NCBI RefSeq assembly: GCF_022750545.1 | Contig: NZ_PUIC01000008.1 | Span: forward strand, 62,001-126,000 | Source of the DNA: Caulobacter sp. CCUG 60055 | GTDB taxonomy: Bacteria > Pseudomonadota > Alphaproteobacteria > Caulobacterales > Caulobacteraceae | Direction of reading: 5' to 3' | DNA: 64,000 nt | Shown here: positions 1 through 7,809 of the stretch, one piece after another | How positions within the stretch are numbered: the first letter of the stretch is position 1 | How the letters are laid out: each line of letters starts with the position of its first letter | Program-made: the position numbers and the translations under genes | Notes under the pieces: model-generated | What the model saw: only the letters and a program-made list of their open reading frames with translations | Told to the model about the DNA's origin: nothing | Database searches by the model: none

Positions 1-1565
1 AGCGCCGCTTGGACCTGGGCCTCGCTCTCGGTGTCGAGGGCGCTGGTCGCCTCGTCGAGCAGCAGGATCGGCGCGTCCTTGAGGAAGGCGCGGGCGATGG
101 AGATGCGCTGGCGCTGGCCGCCCGACAGCCGCGCGCCGGCCTCGCCGACCACGGTGTCGTAGCCGTCGGGCAGGGCGGTGATGAAATCGTGCGCCGCCGC
201 CGCCCGCGCCGCCGCCTCGACCGCCTCCTGGCCGGCGTCCGGCCTGGCGTAGGCGATGTTGGCGCGGACGGTGTCGTCGAACAGGAAGGGCTCCTGCGTC
301 ACCAGGGCGATGCGGTCGCGCAGCGAGGCCATGGTCACGGCCCGGATGTCGACGCCGTCGATGGTCACCGCGCCGGCGGTCACGTCGTAGAAGCGGGGGA
401 TCAGGTTGAGAATGGTGCTCTTGCCGCCGCCCGACGGGCCGACGAGGGCGACGGTCTCGCCGCGCAGGGCCTCCAGCGACACGCCGTCGAGCGCCGGAGC
501 GCCGTCGTGATAGGAGAACGAGACGTTCTCGAAGCGGATGGCCGCGTCGGTCAGGACCAGCGGCCGGGCGCCGGCGGCGTCGCGGATCTCGGGCTCGACG
601 TCGAGCGCGCCGAACAGCCGCCGCGCGGCGGTCAGGCCCTCGGCCATGACCGTCTGCAGGTTGGCCACCTGGCGCAGGGACTGCGAGGCCGCGCCGAGCG
701 CGGTGATGAAGGTGAAGAACGCCGCCGAACCCATGCGGCCGCTCCAGCCGACATAGGCGAAGACCAGGGCCAGCACGAACATCATCAGGGTCTCGGTGGC
801 GGGCGCGGCCTGGGCGCGGGCGTTCGAGCCCTTGATCAGGTGCTGCTGGCGGCGCTCGACCACGGCGGCGACGCGGGCCTCCTCGTCGGCCTCGCGGTTC
901 TCGATCTTGACGATCTTGATGCCGTCCAGGCTCTCCATGATCGCGGTCGACAGGGCCGAGGTCTCGACCATCGCCCCCTTGGCGGCCTTGGTGGTGCGCT
1001 TGGAGAAGCGCCGCATCACCAGGCTGGCGATCGGGCCGATCAGCAGGATGGCCAGCGCCAGCCAGGGGTCGAGGCGGAACATCACCCAGAGGGCCCCGAC
1101 GACGGTGAGGAACTCGCGGGTGTAGTTGATGACGCCGGTGGTGGCAGCCTCGCGGATCAGGCCGGCGTCGTAGAGCACCGACGAGACATAGGCCCCCGAG
1201 TGCGCGCCGCGCAGCCGCGCCAGGTCGGCCCGCACCAGCCGGCCGAACAGCTGCACCTGGACGTCGCCGACCACGCCGTTGCCGATGCGGTTGATGAAGT
1301 TGGCCTGGATGACCTGGAACAGGCCCCGCGCCAGGGCCAGGCCGGCGATGGTCAGCGGAATGACCACCAGCGCGCCCGGCTTGTGGCGGTTCAGGATGTC
1401 GTCGACCGCCGGCTGGATGATGCCGATCAGCCGGGTGGTCAGGATGGCGATGATCACCGCCGAGACGACCGCGACCGCGAAGCCCTTCCACCGCGGCGCC
1501 AGATAGGTCCTGGCGATGCGGCCGATCAGGGCGCGGTTGGTCATGGAGGGCGTGTCGTCGCTCAT
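1..1565 (-). CDS. ABC exporter, fused permease/ATPase (MsbA-like), 3' end outside window
   Basis: A half-transporter ABC exporter of the lipid/multidrug (MsbA-like) class, expected in the inner membrane as a homodimer. The protein begins MSDDTPSMTNRALIGRI and has a six-helix permease domain over about residues 25-320. The nucleotide-binding domain follows: Walker A GPSGGGKST near residue 377, signature LSGGQRQR near 480 and Walker B ILLLDEATSALD near 500. The reading frame is open to base 1, so roughly the last 60-80 residues, including the H-loop, lie outside the window. The ATG at 1565 faces a divergent phosphatase gene about 110 bp away. The substrate cannot be read from sequence; lipid A or another envelope lipid is an inference from family and neighbour. 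Confidence 0.93.
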   Translation of the reverse strand, partial: MSDDTPSMTNRALIGRIARTYLAPRWKGFAVAVVSAVIIAILTTRLIGIIQPAVDDILNRHKPGALVVIPLTIAGLALARGLFQVIQANFINRIGNGVVGDVQVQLFGRLVRADLARLRGAHSGAYVSSVLYDAGLIREAATTGVINYTREFLTVVGALWVMFRLDPWLALAILLIGPIASLVMRRFSKRTTKAAKGAMVETSALSTAIMESLDGIKIVKIENREADEEARVAAVVERRQQHLIKGSNARAQAAPATETLMMFVLALVFAYVGWSGRMGSAAFFTFITALGAASQSLRQVANLQTVMAEGLTAARRLFGALDVEPEIRDAAGARPLVLTDAAIRFENVSFSYHDGAPALDGVSLEALRGETVALVGPSGGGKSTILNLIPRFYDVTAGAVTIDGVDIRAVTMASLRDRIALVTQEPFLFDDTVRANIAYARPDAGQEAVEAAARAAAAHDFITALPDGYDTVVGEAGARLSGGQRQRISIARAFLKDAPILLLDEATSALDTESEAQVQAA

Positions 1566-1674
1566 GCGGGGATCGGTCGGCTGATACGGCCAGGGTGTCA
1601 AGACGGCCCGGGATAGGGCGGTTGTGGTCTCGGGCTCGTCGCCCTACTTAGGGCCGTTCTGCAAGGATCGCCAT

Positions 1675-2340
1675 TTGTCCCGTTTCGACCTCTCGACCGC
1701 CTGGGGCCGCTTCCGCACGAAGTGGAACTATTTCTGGGCCGACCACGCCTTCCTGCGGATCGGCTTCCAGAACGCCCACTGGGTCAGCCCCGAGCTGCTG
1801 CGCACCAACCAGCCCTGGCCGTTCCAGCTGGCCTGGTGGAAGAAGCAGGGGATCAAGACGGTCATCAACCTGCGCGGCGGTTTCGACGCCAGCTTCTACG
1901 CCCTTGAGAAGGACGCCTGCGAGCGCCTGGGGCTGAAGATGGTCGACTTCACCATCACCTCGCGCGAGGTCCCCAGCCGCGCCCGGGTGCTGGGCGCCCG
2001 CGACCTGTTCGAGAGCATCGAGTATCCCGCCCTGATGCACTGCAAGTCCGGAGCCGACCGGGCCGGCATCATGAGCGTGTTCTACATGCATTTCCGCCAG
2101 GGCAAGCCGATCCGCGAGGCGATGGCCGAGCTGTCGCTGCGCTATCTGCACGTCAAGCAGGGCAAGACCGGCGTGCTCGACTACGTGTTCGAACGCTACC
2201 TGGAGGAGGGCGAGCCGGCCGGCCAGTCCTTCGTCGAATGGGTCGAGAGCGACGCCTACGACCCCGCCAAGATCAAGGCGGACTTCCGCGCCCAGTGGAT
2301 CGGCTCTTTGCTTACCGAGAAGCTGCTGCGGCGCGAATAG
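1675..2340 (+). CDS. Cysteine-dependent tyrosine/dual-specificity phosphatase family protein
   Basis: A PTP-superfamily protein of 221 residues with the P-loop HCKSGADRAG (C-x5-R, catalytic Cys about residue 123). The domain starts around VINLRGG, as in DSP-like bacterial phosphatases. I chose the TTG at 1675 because AAGGA at 1663-1667 sits 7 nt upstream; a GTG at 1624 in the same frame has no ribosome binding site and would add a featureless 17-residue tail. No signal peptide is seen. Caulobacter encodes an essential PTP homologue, CtpA, linked to lipid A and envelope integrity. Divergence from an MsbA-like exporter makes a related role plausible here, but orthology is not shown. Confidence 0.85.
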   Translation: MSRFDLSTAWGRFRTKWNYFWADHAFLRIGFQNAHWVSPELLRTNQPWPFQLAWWKKQGIKTVINLRGGFDASFYALEKDACERLGLKMVDFTITSREVPSRARVLGARDLFESIEYPALMHCKSGADRAGIMSVFYMHFRQGKPIREAMAELSLRYLHVKQGKTGVLDYVFERYLEEGEPAGQSFVEWVESDAYDPAKIKADFRAQWIGSLLTEKLLRRE

Positions 2341-2422
2341 ATGGGGGCGGGCGCGACGTTTTCCCCAATCGCGGGGACCCAGAATCGGACGACAACACCT
2401 CGTCGCATTCAGACGGTGTTCC

Positions 2423-3106
2423 ATGGCTTCCCGGTCCTTCGTACCAGACGCTGACGCAAGCTTGAGTTTCAGCGCCGAGGCGTTTGAAATTCAGCGCCTG
2501 TTCGCCACGCCCTTCCTGGTCGCGCCGGTCAACGAATACGAGGCGCTGAACGAGGCCCTGACCCGGACCATCCTGCGCCGTTCGGCGGTGTCGCCGGGCG
2601 TGGTGCGCAGCAACGCCGGCGGCTGGCAGTCATCGGACGATTTCCAGGACTGGGGCGGCGCCGAGGGCGCGGCTCTGCTCGAGGCCGGGCGGCGGCTGGC
2701 CGACAGCGTGACGGCGGTGGACACCGACAAGGGGCTGGCGGGCGGCGGCCCGGCCTGGAAGATCAACGCCTGGGCCAACCTCAACCTCAACGGCCACGCC
2801 AACCACGCCCACCATCATCCGGCGGCGTTCTGGTCGGGCGTCTACTGGGTCGACGCCGGCGACGACCCCGACATCGACCAGTGCGGGGGCGAATTCGAGA
2901 TGCACGATCCGCGCGGCATCCTGCCGGCCTTCTATGCGCCGCAGCTGCGCTACGCGATCCCCGGATGCCTGAGCGCCGGCCAGGCCGACTTCTTCTTTCC
3001 GCGCACGGGCGTGATGGTGCTGTTCCCGTCGTGGCTCGTACACGCCGTCCGCCCCTACGTCGGCGGCCGTCGCCGGATATCCATCGCCTTCAATCTGTCG
3101 GTGTGA
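2423..3106 (+). CDS. Putative 2OG-Fe(II) oxygenase, TIGR02466-type
   Basis: This 227-residue protein resembles the TIGR02466 group of putative 2-oxoglutarate/Fe(II)-dependent oxygenases. Typical features are the segment NLNLNGHANHAHHHPAAFWSGVYWV, given here only as landmarks HANHAHHHP then SGVYWV (around residues 125-142), a downstream FPSWLVHAV with the distal histidine, and a final R-R-x-SIAFN strand where the 2OG-binding arginine is expected. The substrate is unknown; members are usually annotated as hypothetical. The ATG at 2423 has only a weak ribosome binding site. It stands 82 bp after the phosphatase gene on the same strand and could be cotranscribed. Confidence 0.8.
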   Translation: MASRSFVPDADASLSFSAEAFEIQRLFATPFLVAPVNEYEALNEALTRTILRRSAVSPGVVRSNAGGWQSSDDFQDWGGAEGAALLEAGRRLADSVTAVDTDKGLAGGGPAWKINAWANLNLNGHANHAHHHPAAFWSGVYWVDAGDDPDIDQCGGEFEMHDPRGILPAFYAPQLRYAIPGCLSAGQADFFFPRTGVMVLFPSWLVHAVRPYVGGRRRISIAFNLSV

Positions 3107-3122
3107 ACGGCGGACGAACCGC

Positions 3123-3178
3123 TTGCCAAGTCGGTCGGCGAGCCTAAAGTGCGAATGACTCGCAATATTATGTGCGAG
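3123..3178 (+). promoter_or_regulatory. Candidate promoter with Fur-like inverted repeat
   Basis: A 15-bp interrupted palindrome, TGCGAATGACTCGCA, lies at 3150-3164. A second overlapping inverted repeat, CTCGCA-N8-TGCGAG, lies at 3159-3178, so the half-site occurs three times in alternating orientation. It overlaps the end of a weak sigma70-like pair, TTGCCA (3123-3128) and TAAAGT (3145-3150), spaced 16 bp apart. The symmetry and the AAT-n-A core resemble Fur-family boxes. Placement over the -10/start region would fit repression of the gene starting at 3205. Which regulator binds is inference. Confidence 0.45.
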
Positions 3179-3204
3179 CCGATCCAGCACGAAAGGCGCA
3201 GCCC

Positions 3205-3729
3205 ATGTCCCTCGCCAGGCCCGACGCTCCCGCCGACATCCGCGAACTGACCTTCGGCGCGCACTTCGTCGTCTGGGCGTTCAGAGCCCTCGCCCTGGGG
3301 CGCAACGACAATCCGGTGGTGGCCAGGACGTTCGAGGACGCCTGTTCGCCGGTGGCCGAGGAGAGCCGCAACGCCTTCATCGTCTTCGTCCGGGAGCTTC
3401 AGCGCCTGGGCCGCCGCCGCGTGCGGCTGGCGCCGCCGGGCTGCCTGACCTTGACCCGCGACGAGCAATTGATCGTGGCGGTGTTCTCGGCGGCGCAGGA
3501 GGGGGCCCACGACCGGCTGGAGGCGCACCTGACCTGGCTGATGGGCGGCGCGCCGCGTCCGCCGCTGGCCGCCGCCGCCGCGGTGGTGGCTCAGGCCCTG
3601 GAGTTCAACGGCCACATAATTCCGGCGCCGCTGGTCGAGCCGCCGCGACGACAGGACGAGAGCAACGAAAAAACCGCGCCCGACTGGGCGCGGTCTTCGG
3701 CGGGCGAGGCCGCGGGCGGCGTGGGCTAG
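3205..3729 (+). CDS. Conserved hypothetical protein behind a Fur-like box
   Basis: A soluble protein of 174 residues that I do not recognise. It starts MSLARPDAPADIRELTF; the ATG at 3205 is preceded by GAAAGG at 3191. The region LTRDEQLIVAVFSAAQEG followed by an AHLTWLMGG segment (about residues 85-120) looks helical. The N-terminal part FGAHFVVWAFRALALGRND is the most distinctive stretch. No membrane segment or signal peptide is present. The last 20 or so codons run through a perfect terminator hairpin that serves the opposite strand, so the C-terminal tail is probably poorly conserved. An upstream Fur-like repeat suggests iron-responsive expression. Confidence 0.7.
   Translation: MSLARPDAPADIRELTFGAHFVVWAFRALALGRNDNPVVARTFEDACSPVAEESRNAFIVFVRELQRLGRRRVRLAPPGCLTLTRDEQLIVAVFSAAQEGAHDRLEAHLTWLMGGAPRPPLAAAAAVVAQALEFNGHIIPAPLVEPPRRQDESNEKTAPDWARSSAGEAAGGVG
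3668..3694 (-). terminator. Rho-independent terminator of the pmbA-IMPase-DUF4170 operon
   Basis: A perfect 9-bp stem (ACCGCGCCC at 3673-3681, GGGCGCGGT at 3686-3694) has a 4-nt loop. On the minus strand it is followed directly by six T residues (A-run 3668-3673 on the plus strand). It lies just downstream of the DUF4170 stop codon at 3743 and also inside the 3' end of the convergent plus-strand gene. Confidence 0.85.
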
Positions 3730-3742
3730 GAAACCCGGCGCG

Positions 3743-3967
3743 TCAGTCGGCGCTGGGGTCCATCAGCTTGTGCGCGTGGATGATGAAGTAACGCATGTGG
3801 GCGTTGTCGACCGTGGCCTGGGCCTTGGCCTTCCAGGCCCTGTGGGCGTCGTCGTAGCTCGGATAGGCGCCGACGAGGTCGACCTTGTCGAGATCGCGGA
3901 ACTCGGAGCCGGAGACGTCTTTCAATTCGCCGCCGATGACGAGGTGAAGGAGTTGTTTGTCGGACAT
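3743..3967 (-). CDS. DUF4170 family small protein
   Basis: A 74-residue protein (MSDKQLLHLVIGGELKDV...) of the DUF4170 family, found in alphaproteobacteria, commonly beside an inositol monophosphatase-like gene as here. The central VGAYPSYDDAHRAWKAKA segment followed by RYFIIHAHKLMDP is characteristic. No catalytic motif is visible and the function is unknown. It is the last gene of the minus-strand operon and is followed by a strong terminator at 3668-3694. The start at 3967 lies about 35 nt after the upstream stop. Confidence 0.88.
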   Translation of the reverse strand: MSDKQLLHLVIGGELKDVSGSEFRDLDKVDLVGAYPSYDDAHRAWKAKAQATVDNAHMRYFIIHAHKLMDPSAD

Positions 3968-4002
3968 TGGGGGTTCGCCTGGGAGGTTTTCGCCGGAAAA
4001 GG

Positions 4003-4797
4003 TCAGTTCGGCAGCTCGATATGCCTGACACGCTCCAGGATCAATGGGGCTAGCGCCGGCGCGGCGCAAACCACGCTGGGCGCGCGCGGAACCGGCCGGT
4101 TGTAGCCGAACGGCCGGCCAAGGTGGTCGACCGCCGTCGCCCCCGCCTCGCGGCAGATCAGGTCGGCGGCGGCGAGGTCCCATTCGTTCTTGGGCGACAG
4201 CGCCAGCGCCGCGTCGAAGACCCCTGCGGCGACCAGGGCCATGCGGTAGGCCACCGAGTTGCGGCTCTCGACCCGCATGGCGGGCCAGGGGCGCGGCCAG
4301 GCCGGATGGACGAACATCTTGGCGTCGCCCAGCATCGCGCAGTCCTCCAGGACCTCGGCCCGGCTGGGCGCAATGGCCGAACCGTTCATCCGGGCCCCGC
4401 CGCCGGCCGCCGCCTCGAACATCTCGTCGAGGGCGGGGGCGTAGAGCGCGCCCGCGACCGGCCGGCCGTTCTCGACCACGGCGATGGACACCGCGAACCA
4501 AGGGCGGCCCTTGAGATAGGCGGCCGTCCCGTCGATCGGGTCGACGACGAACAGCCGGCTCTTGCCCAGCCGGGCCGGATCGTCGGCGGTCTCTTCCGAC
4601 AGCCAGCCGTAGTCAGGGCGGGCCGAGCCGAGGCGGGCCTTCAGCATGGCGTCGACGGCGAGATCGGCGTCGGTGACGGGCGAGCCGCCGTCCTTGGACC
4701 AGATCTTGAGGCCGGCGTCGCGCATGGCGAGGCTGAGCGCGCCCGCCTCGCGGGCGGCCTCGCGGATCAGGGCCAGATCGTCGCCGGCGTCGCTCAT
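4003..4797 (-). CDS. Inositol monophosphatase / CysQ-like phosphatase
   Basis: A 264-residue member of the Mg-dependent, Li-sensitive phosphatase superfamily. Visible motifs are SEETADDP (metal-binding Glu), the signature VVDPIDGTAAYLKG (about residues 87-100), and NEWDLAAADLICREAGATAVD near the C-terminus (second metal Asp). Either myo-inositol-1-phosphate or 3'-phosphoadenosine-5'-phosphate could be the substrate; sequence alone does not decide. The ATG at 4797 overlaps the pmbA stop by four bases (ATGA), so the two are translationally coupled. Confidence 0.9.
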   Translation of the reverse strand: MSDAGDDLALIREAAREAGALSLAMRDAGLKIWSKDGGSPVTDADLAVDAMLKARLGSARPDYGWLSEETADDPARLGKSRLFVVDPIDGTAAYLKGRPWFAVSIAVVENGRPVAGALYAPALDEMFEAAAGGGARMNGSAIAPSRAEVLEDCAMLGDAKMFVHPAWPRPWPAMRVESRNSVAYRMALVAAGVFDAALALSPKNEWDLAAADLICREAGATAVDHLGRPFGYNRPVPRAPSVVCAAPALAPLILERVRHIELPN

Positions 4798-6125
4798 TTT
4801 CCGGCGATCGCCAGGCCGTCGACCAGCAGCGACGGCGCGTTGGCGGCTCCACGCAGTTCGAGATCCGATCCAGGGATCAGGCGGGCGTAGATGTCGATCA
4901 GGTTGCCGGCGACGGTGATTTCGGCGACCGGATAGGCCGCCTCGCCGTTCTCGAACCATACGCCCGAGCAGCCCACCGACCAGTCGCCGGTGTTGCCGTT
5001 GAGCGAGGGGCCGAACATCGAGGTGACCAGGAGGCCCTGGCCGGCGTCGCGCATCAGGGCGGCGAGGTCGCGCTCGCCCGGCCGCACCGTGAGGTTGGAC
5101 GGGCTGACGCCGGGCGGGCCGGCCAGCCCGCGCGAGGCGTGGCCGGTGGTCTCCAGCCCGAGCTGGCGGGCCGAGGCGCTGTTCAGCAGCCAGGTGGTCA
5201 GCACGCCGTCGTCGATCAGGGCCCGGGCCTGGTTGGCCACGCCTTCGTCGTCGAACGGGGCCGAGCCGAGGCCGCGCGGGCGGTGGGGTTCGTCGACGAT
5301 GCGCACGCCGCTGGCGAACACCGCCTGGCCCAGCTTGTCCTTCAGGAAAGAGGTGCCGCGGGCGATGGCCGGTCCGCTGATCGCCCCGATCAGCGGACCG
5401 ATCAGCGAGGTGGCCAGCCGGTTTTCGAAGATCACCGGCGCGACGGTCGAGGCGATCTTGCGCGCGCCGAGGCGGCCCACCGCCCGGCGGCCGGCTTCGG
5501 CGCCGACGGCTTCGGCGGTCGGCAGGTCGTCGCGCCAGCGCGTCGAGCGGCCTTCGCCGCCGCGCTCCATCGCCGAGCCCTCGCCGGCGATGGCCGAGGC
5601 CGACAGGGAGAAGCCCGAGGCGCGGTGCGGCCCGTCGAAGCCGGTGCTGGTCGCCAGCCGCCAGGACGAGGCGCCCCAGGTGGCTGAGCCGCCGTCGCTG
5701 TTGGTCACGCCGGGCACGGCGCGGGCGGCGGCCTCGGCCAGCCGCGCGGCGGCCTCCAGGTCGTCGGCGGACGGTTCGGCCGGATCGTAGAGATCGAGGT
5801 CGGGGCCCGGCCCGCGGGCGAGCCGTTCCTCGGGCGCCAAGCCGGCGTAGGGGTCTTCCGGCGCCAGGCGGGCCATGGCCACGGCCCGCTCGATCAGGCG
5901 CGCCCGCGCCGGGGCCGAGATGTCCGAGCCCGAGACGCTGGCCTGCCGCCGCCCGACGAACACCCGCAGGCCCAGGTCGCGGGATTCCTCGCGCTCGACC
6001 TCTTCCAGCGCGCCCATGCGCACGGTGACGGACAGCGACTGGCGTTCGGCGGCCACGGCCTCGGCGGCGTCGGCGCCGGCCTTCAGAGCGGCGGCGACGA
6101 CATCGTGCAGAAGGTTTTGATCCAT
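4794..6125 (-). CDS. pmbA: PmbA/TldE metalloprotease-complex subunit
   Basis: A 443-residue TldD/PmbA-family protein of the PmbA (TldE) type. It lacks the HExxxH zinc motif of TldD, as expected for this subunit. The C-terminal half contains the family landmark GNTGDWSVGCSGVWFENGE and a conserved PSNLTVRPGE segment. With TldD it forms a heteromeric cytoplasmic protease that removes leader peptides (microcin B17, PQQ-like systems) and acts on CcdA in E. coli. The partner tldD is at 35772-37202, about 30 kb away. No RiPP precursor gene is recognisable next to it. It is co-operonic with the IMPase and DUF4170 genes. Confidence 0.93.
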   Translation of the reverse strand: MDQNLLHDVVAAALKAGADAAEAVAAERQSLSVTVRMGALEEVEREESRDLGLRVFVGRRQASVSGSDISAPARARLIERAVAMARLAPEDPYAGLAPEERLARGPGPDLDLYDPAEPSADDLEAAARLAEAAARAVPGVTNSDGGSATWGASSWRLATSTGFDGPHRASGFSLSASAIAGEGSAMERGGEGRSTRWRDDLPTAEAVGAEAGRRAVGRLGARKIASTVAPVIFENRLATSLIGPLIGAISGPAIARGTSFLKDKLGQAVFASGVRIVDEPHRPRGLGSAPFDDEGVANQARALIDDGVLTTWLLNSASARQLGLETTGHASRGLAGPPGVSPSNLTVRPGERDLAALMRDAGQGLLVTSMFGPSLNGNTGDWSVGCSGVWFENGEAAYPVAEITVAGNLIDIYARLIPGSDLELRGAANAPSLLVDGLAIAGK

Positions 6126-6189
6126 GGGCCCTTATGGCCGAAGGCGCGGGCCGGGGGCAACCCGCCGCCGCGCCCATTTCCGAACCGGA

Positions 6190-6594
6190 TCAGCCGATGG
6201 CGTAGAACAACAGCGCCGCGCCGGCGAAGACGAAGGCCAGCCAGGTCAGCAGCATGCCGATCGAGCGGCCGAAGGTCGGCCCTGCGCTGCCGCTCAGGCT
6301 GGCGGCGTGGGCGACCCGGCCGAGGAACAGCAGGCCGCCGACCAGATGGATGGCCAGGAGCGGCGCGTTGACCACGGCCAGGGTGGCCAGGGCGGCCATG
6401 CCGGGGGTGGCGTATTCGACGGCGTTGCCGAAGGCGCGGCTGGCCTGGACCAGTTCGGGCACGCCGCCGTCGCCGATCATCACCTTGTGCCGCCGCCGCT
6501 GCCGCACGACCAGTCCCGACAGGACCACCAGCAGGATCAGCAGCAGGCCGACCCACAGGGCGGCCGCGCGGCCGGAAGTGATGACTGGGTCCAT
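6190..6594 (-). CDS. MAPEG family membrane protein
   Basis: A 134-residue protein with four predicted transmembrane helices (about residues 10-30, 60-80, 82-98, 112-132). It carries the MAPEG landmark RAFGNAVEYATPGMAALA, where the N and E residues belong to the glutathione-interacting surface in characterised members. MAPEG proteins are membrane-bound glutathione transferases/peroxidases or eicosanoid enzymes; bacterial substrates are mostly unknown. It lies between the NTF2-like gene and pmbA, 64 bp upstream of the latter on the same strand. Confidence 0.87.
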   Translation of the reverse strand: MDPVITSGRAAALWVGLLLILLVVLSGLVVRQRRRHKVMIGDGGVPELVQASRAFGNAVEYATPGMAALATLAVVNAPLLAIHLVGGLLFLGRVAHAASLSGSAGPTFGRSIGMLLTWLAFVFAGAALLFYAIG

Positions 6595-6679
6595 GCGGGC
6601 GTCCTCTCGACGGGCGGGCGAAGGCGCGGATTAGCGCGCGCTTCGCGGTCGAGGGCAAGTCCGCCGGCTGCGAGGCCGT

Positions 6680-7111
6680 TCAGGCGGCGTGGCCCTCGCC
6701 GAAGATCATCCGATGGCCCTTGGCGGTGTCCATGTATTCGCGCACGCGACGGATCAGGCCGTTCTCCAGCTCGAAGACGAAGCAGTAGTCGTTGTCGTAG
6801 CGGCCGCCGTCGGCCAGGGTCGCGCGCATGCGCTCCTCGACGACCACCATGTCGCCGGCGGCGTGGACGCCCTTGAACTCGATTGACACCTCGCTGGCGA
6901 ACAGCTTGCCGAACTCGACGGCGATGAACCGGGCGATCTCGGCCTTGCCGATCATGTGGTTGGTGAAGTTCGTCGCCAGGGCGGTGGCGTTGCCCTCGGG
7001 AGCCAGCCATTCGGCGTCGTCGGTGAAGGCGGCGGCGATCCGGCCCGCGTCACGGCTGGCGAAAGCCTGCCAGGCGGCGATCACGGCGTTCCGGTTGGCG
7101 TCCGAAGTCAT
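6680..7111 (-). CDS. NTF2-like / SnoaL-type protein
   Basis: A 143-residue single-domain protein with the NTF2-like fold pattern: N-terminal helices (NAVIAAWQAFASRDAGRIAAAF), then TDDAEWLAPEG and the terminal strands YDNDYCFVFELENGLIRRVREYMD with TAKGHRMIF. Such proteins are small hydrolases, isomerases or ligand binders, and the specific activity here is unknown. Its ATG at 7111 overlaps the ogt stop (ATGA, 7108-7111), so it is translated in coupling with ogt and probably shares any alkylation-linked regulation. Confidence 0.85.
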   Translation of the reverse strand: MTSDANRNAVIAAWQAFASRDAGRIAAAFTDDAEWLAPEGNATALATNFTNHMIGKAEIARFIAVEFGKLFASEVSIEFKGVHAAGDMVVVEERMRATLADGGRYDNDYCFVFELENGLIRRVREYMDTAKGHRMIFGEGHAA

Positions 7112-7689
7112 GGACGGGCCTCCAGTTCGAGCTGGGTGAAGCCGGCGACGCCCTCGTGGGCCAGCAGCCAGCGCTTGCGGTCGAGGCCGCCGCCATAGCC
7201 GGTGAGCGAGGCGTCGGCGCCGATCACCCGGTGGCAGGGGACGATGATGGCGATCGGGTTCGAGCCGTTGGCCAGCCCGACGGCGCGCACCGCCTTGGGA
7301 TGGTCGATGGTGTTCGCCAGGGCCCCGTAGGTGGTGGCGCCGCCGACCGGGATGTCCCTGAGCGCGCGCCAGACCCGGCGCTGGAACGCGGTGCCGTTGT
7401 CGGCGGTCTCGACCGCGTCGACGGCGGAAAGATCGCCGGCGAAATAGGCCTCCAGAGCCAGCCGCGCGCGGGAGGGACGGGCCGGCGGCCCTGACAGCCG
7501 CACCTCGCCGGCGCCATAGCGGCGGTGGAACAGGGCGTGCATGCGGTGCTCGTAGTCCTCCCAGTCGACGGCGCGGACGCGGTCTTCGCCGTCGCTGGCG
7601 ATCAGCATCGGGCCGGTGGGGGTGTCGAGGCGTTCCAGGTGGAAGTCGGGCATGGGCGATAGGCTCGATTGCGGTTCGTCGATCGACAT
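7108..7689 (-). CDS. ogt: Methylated-DNA--protein-cysteine S-methyltransferase
   Basis: A 193-residue suicide enzyme that repairs O6-methylguanine by transferring the alkyl group to its own cysteine. The active-site PCHRV motif is at about 151-155 (acceptor Cys152). The wHTH region (FQRRVWRALRDIPVGGATTYG) precedes it and KRWLLAHE follows it. I kept the ATG at 7689, although GGGGA lies very close to it; an internal ATG at 7653 (MPDFHLERL) would also give a complete domain. It is divergent from an Ada-AlkA fusion gene and both face a shared inverted repeat. Confidence 0.93.
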   Translation of the reverse strand: MSIDEPQSSLSPMPDFHLERLDTPTGPMLIASDGEDRVRAVDWEDYEHRMHALFHRRYGAGEVRLSGPPARPSRARLALEAYFAGDLSAVDAVETADNGTAFQRRVWRALRDIPVGGATTYGALANTIDHPKAVRAVGLANGSNPIAIIVPCHRVIGADASLTGYGGGLDRKRWLLAHEGVAGFTQLELEARP

Positions 7690-7711
7690 TTCCCCGCGTC
7701 GTCGATCCGGG

Positions 7712-7776
7712 CTGGCGGTTTTCGGACCTGTTCAACGCGGCGTCGCGTCCGGAGGACGATGTCCGAAAACCGCTAG
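7712..7776. promoter_or_regulatory. Inverted pair of identical regulatory elements between ogt and ada-alkA
   Basis: GTCCGAAAACCGCTAG occurs on the plus strand at 7761-7776. GTCCGAAAACCGCCAG occurs on the minus strand at 7727-7712. They match at 15 of 16 positions, 13 of them forming a perfect inverted repeat with a 33-bp spacer. Each gene therefore has the same element in the same orientation, 33 bp (Ada-AlkA, ATG 7810) or 22 bp (ogt, ATG 7689) before its start codon. The Ada-type activator encoded next door is the obvious candidate binder; this is inference. Confidence 0.7.
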
Positions 7777-7809
7777 ACGGCCGCCCGGTTCGGGTCGAGC
7801 CTTGACGAC

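Noticed and set aside
4003-6177. A 724-codon minus-strand frame extending upstream of the IMPase gene
   Set aside because: The portion above 4797 is a shadow of pmbA in another frame; the IMPase ATG at 4797 overlaps the pmbA stop in the usual ATGA manner.
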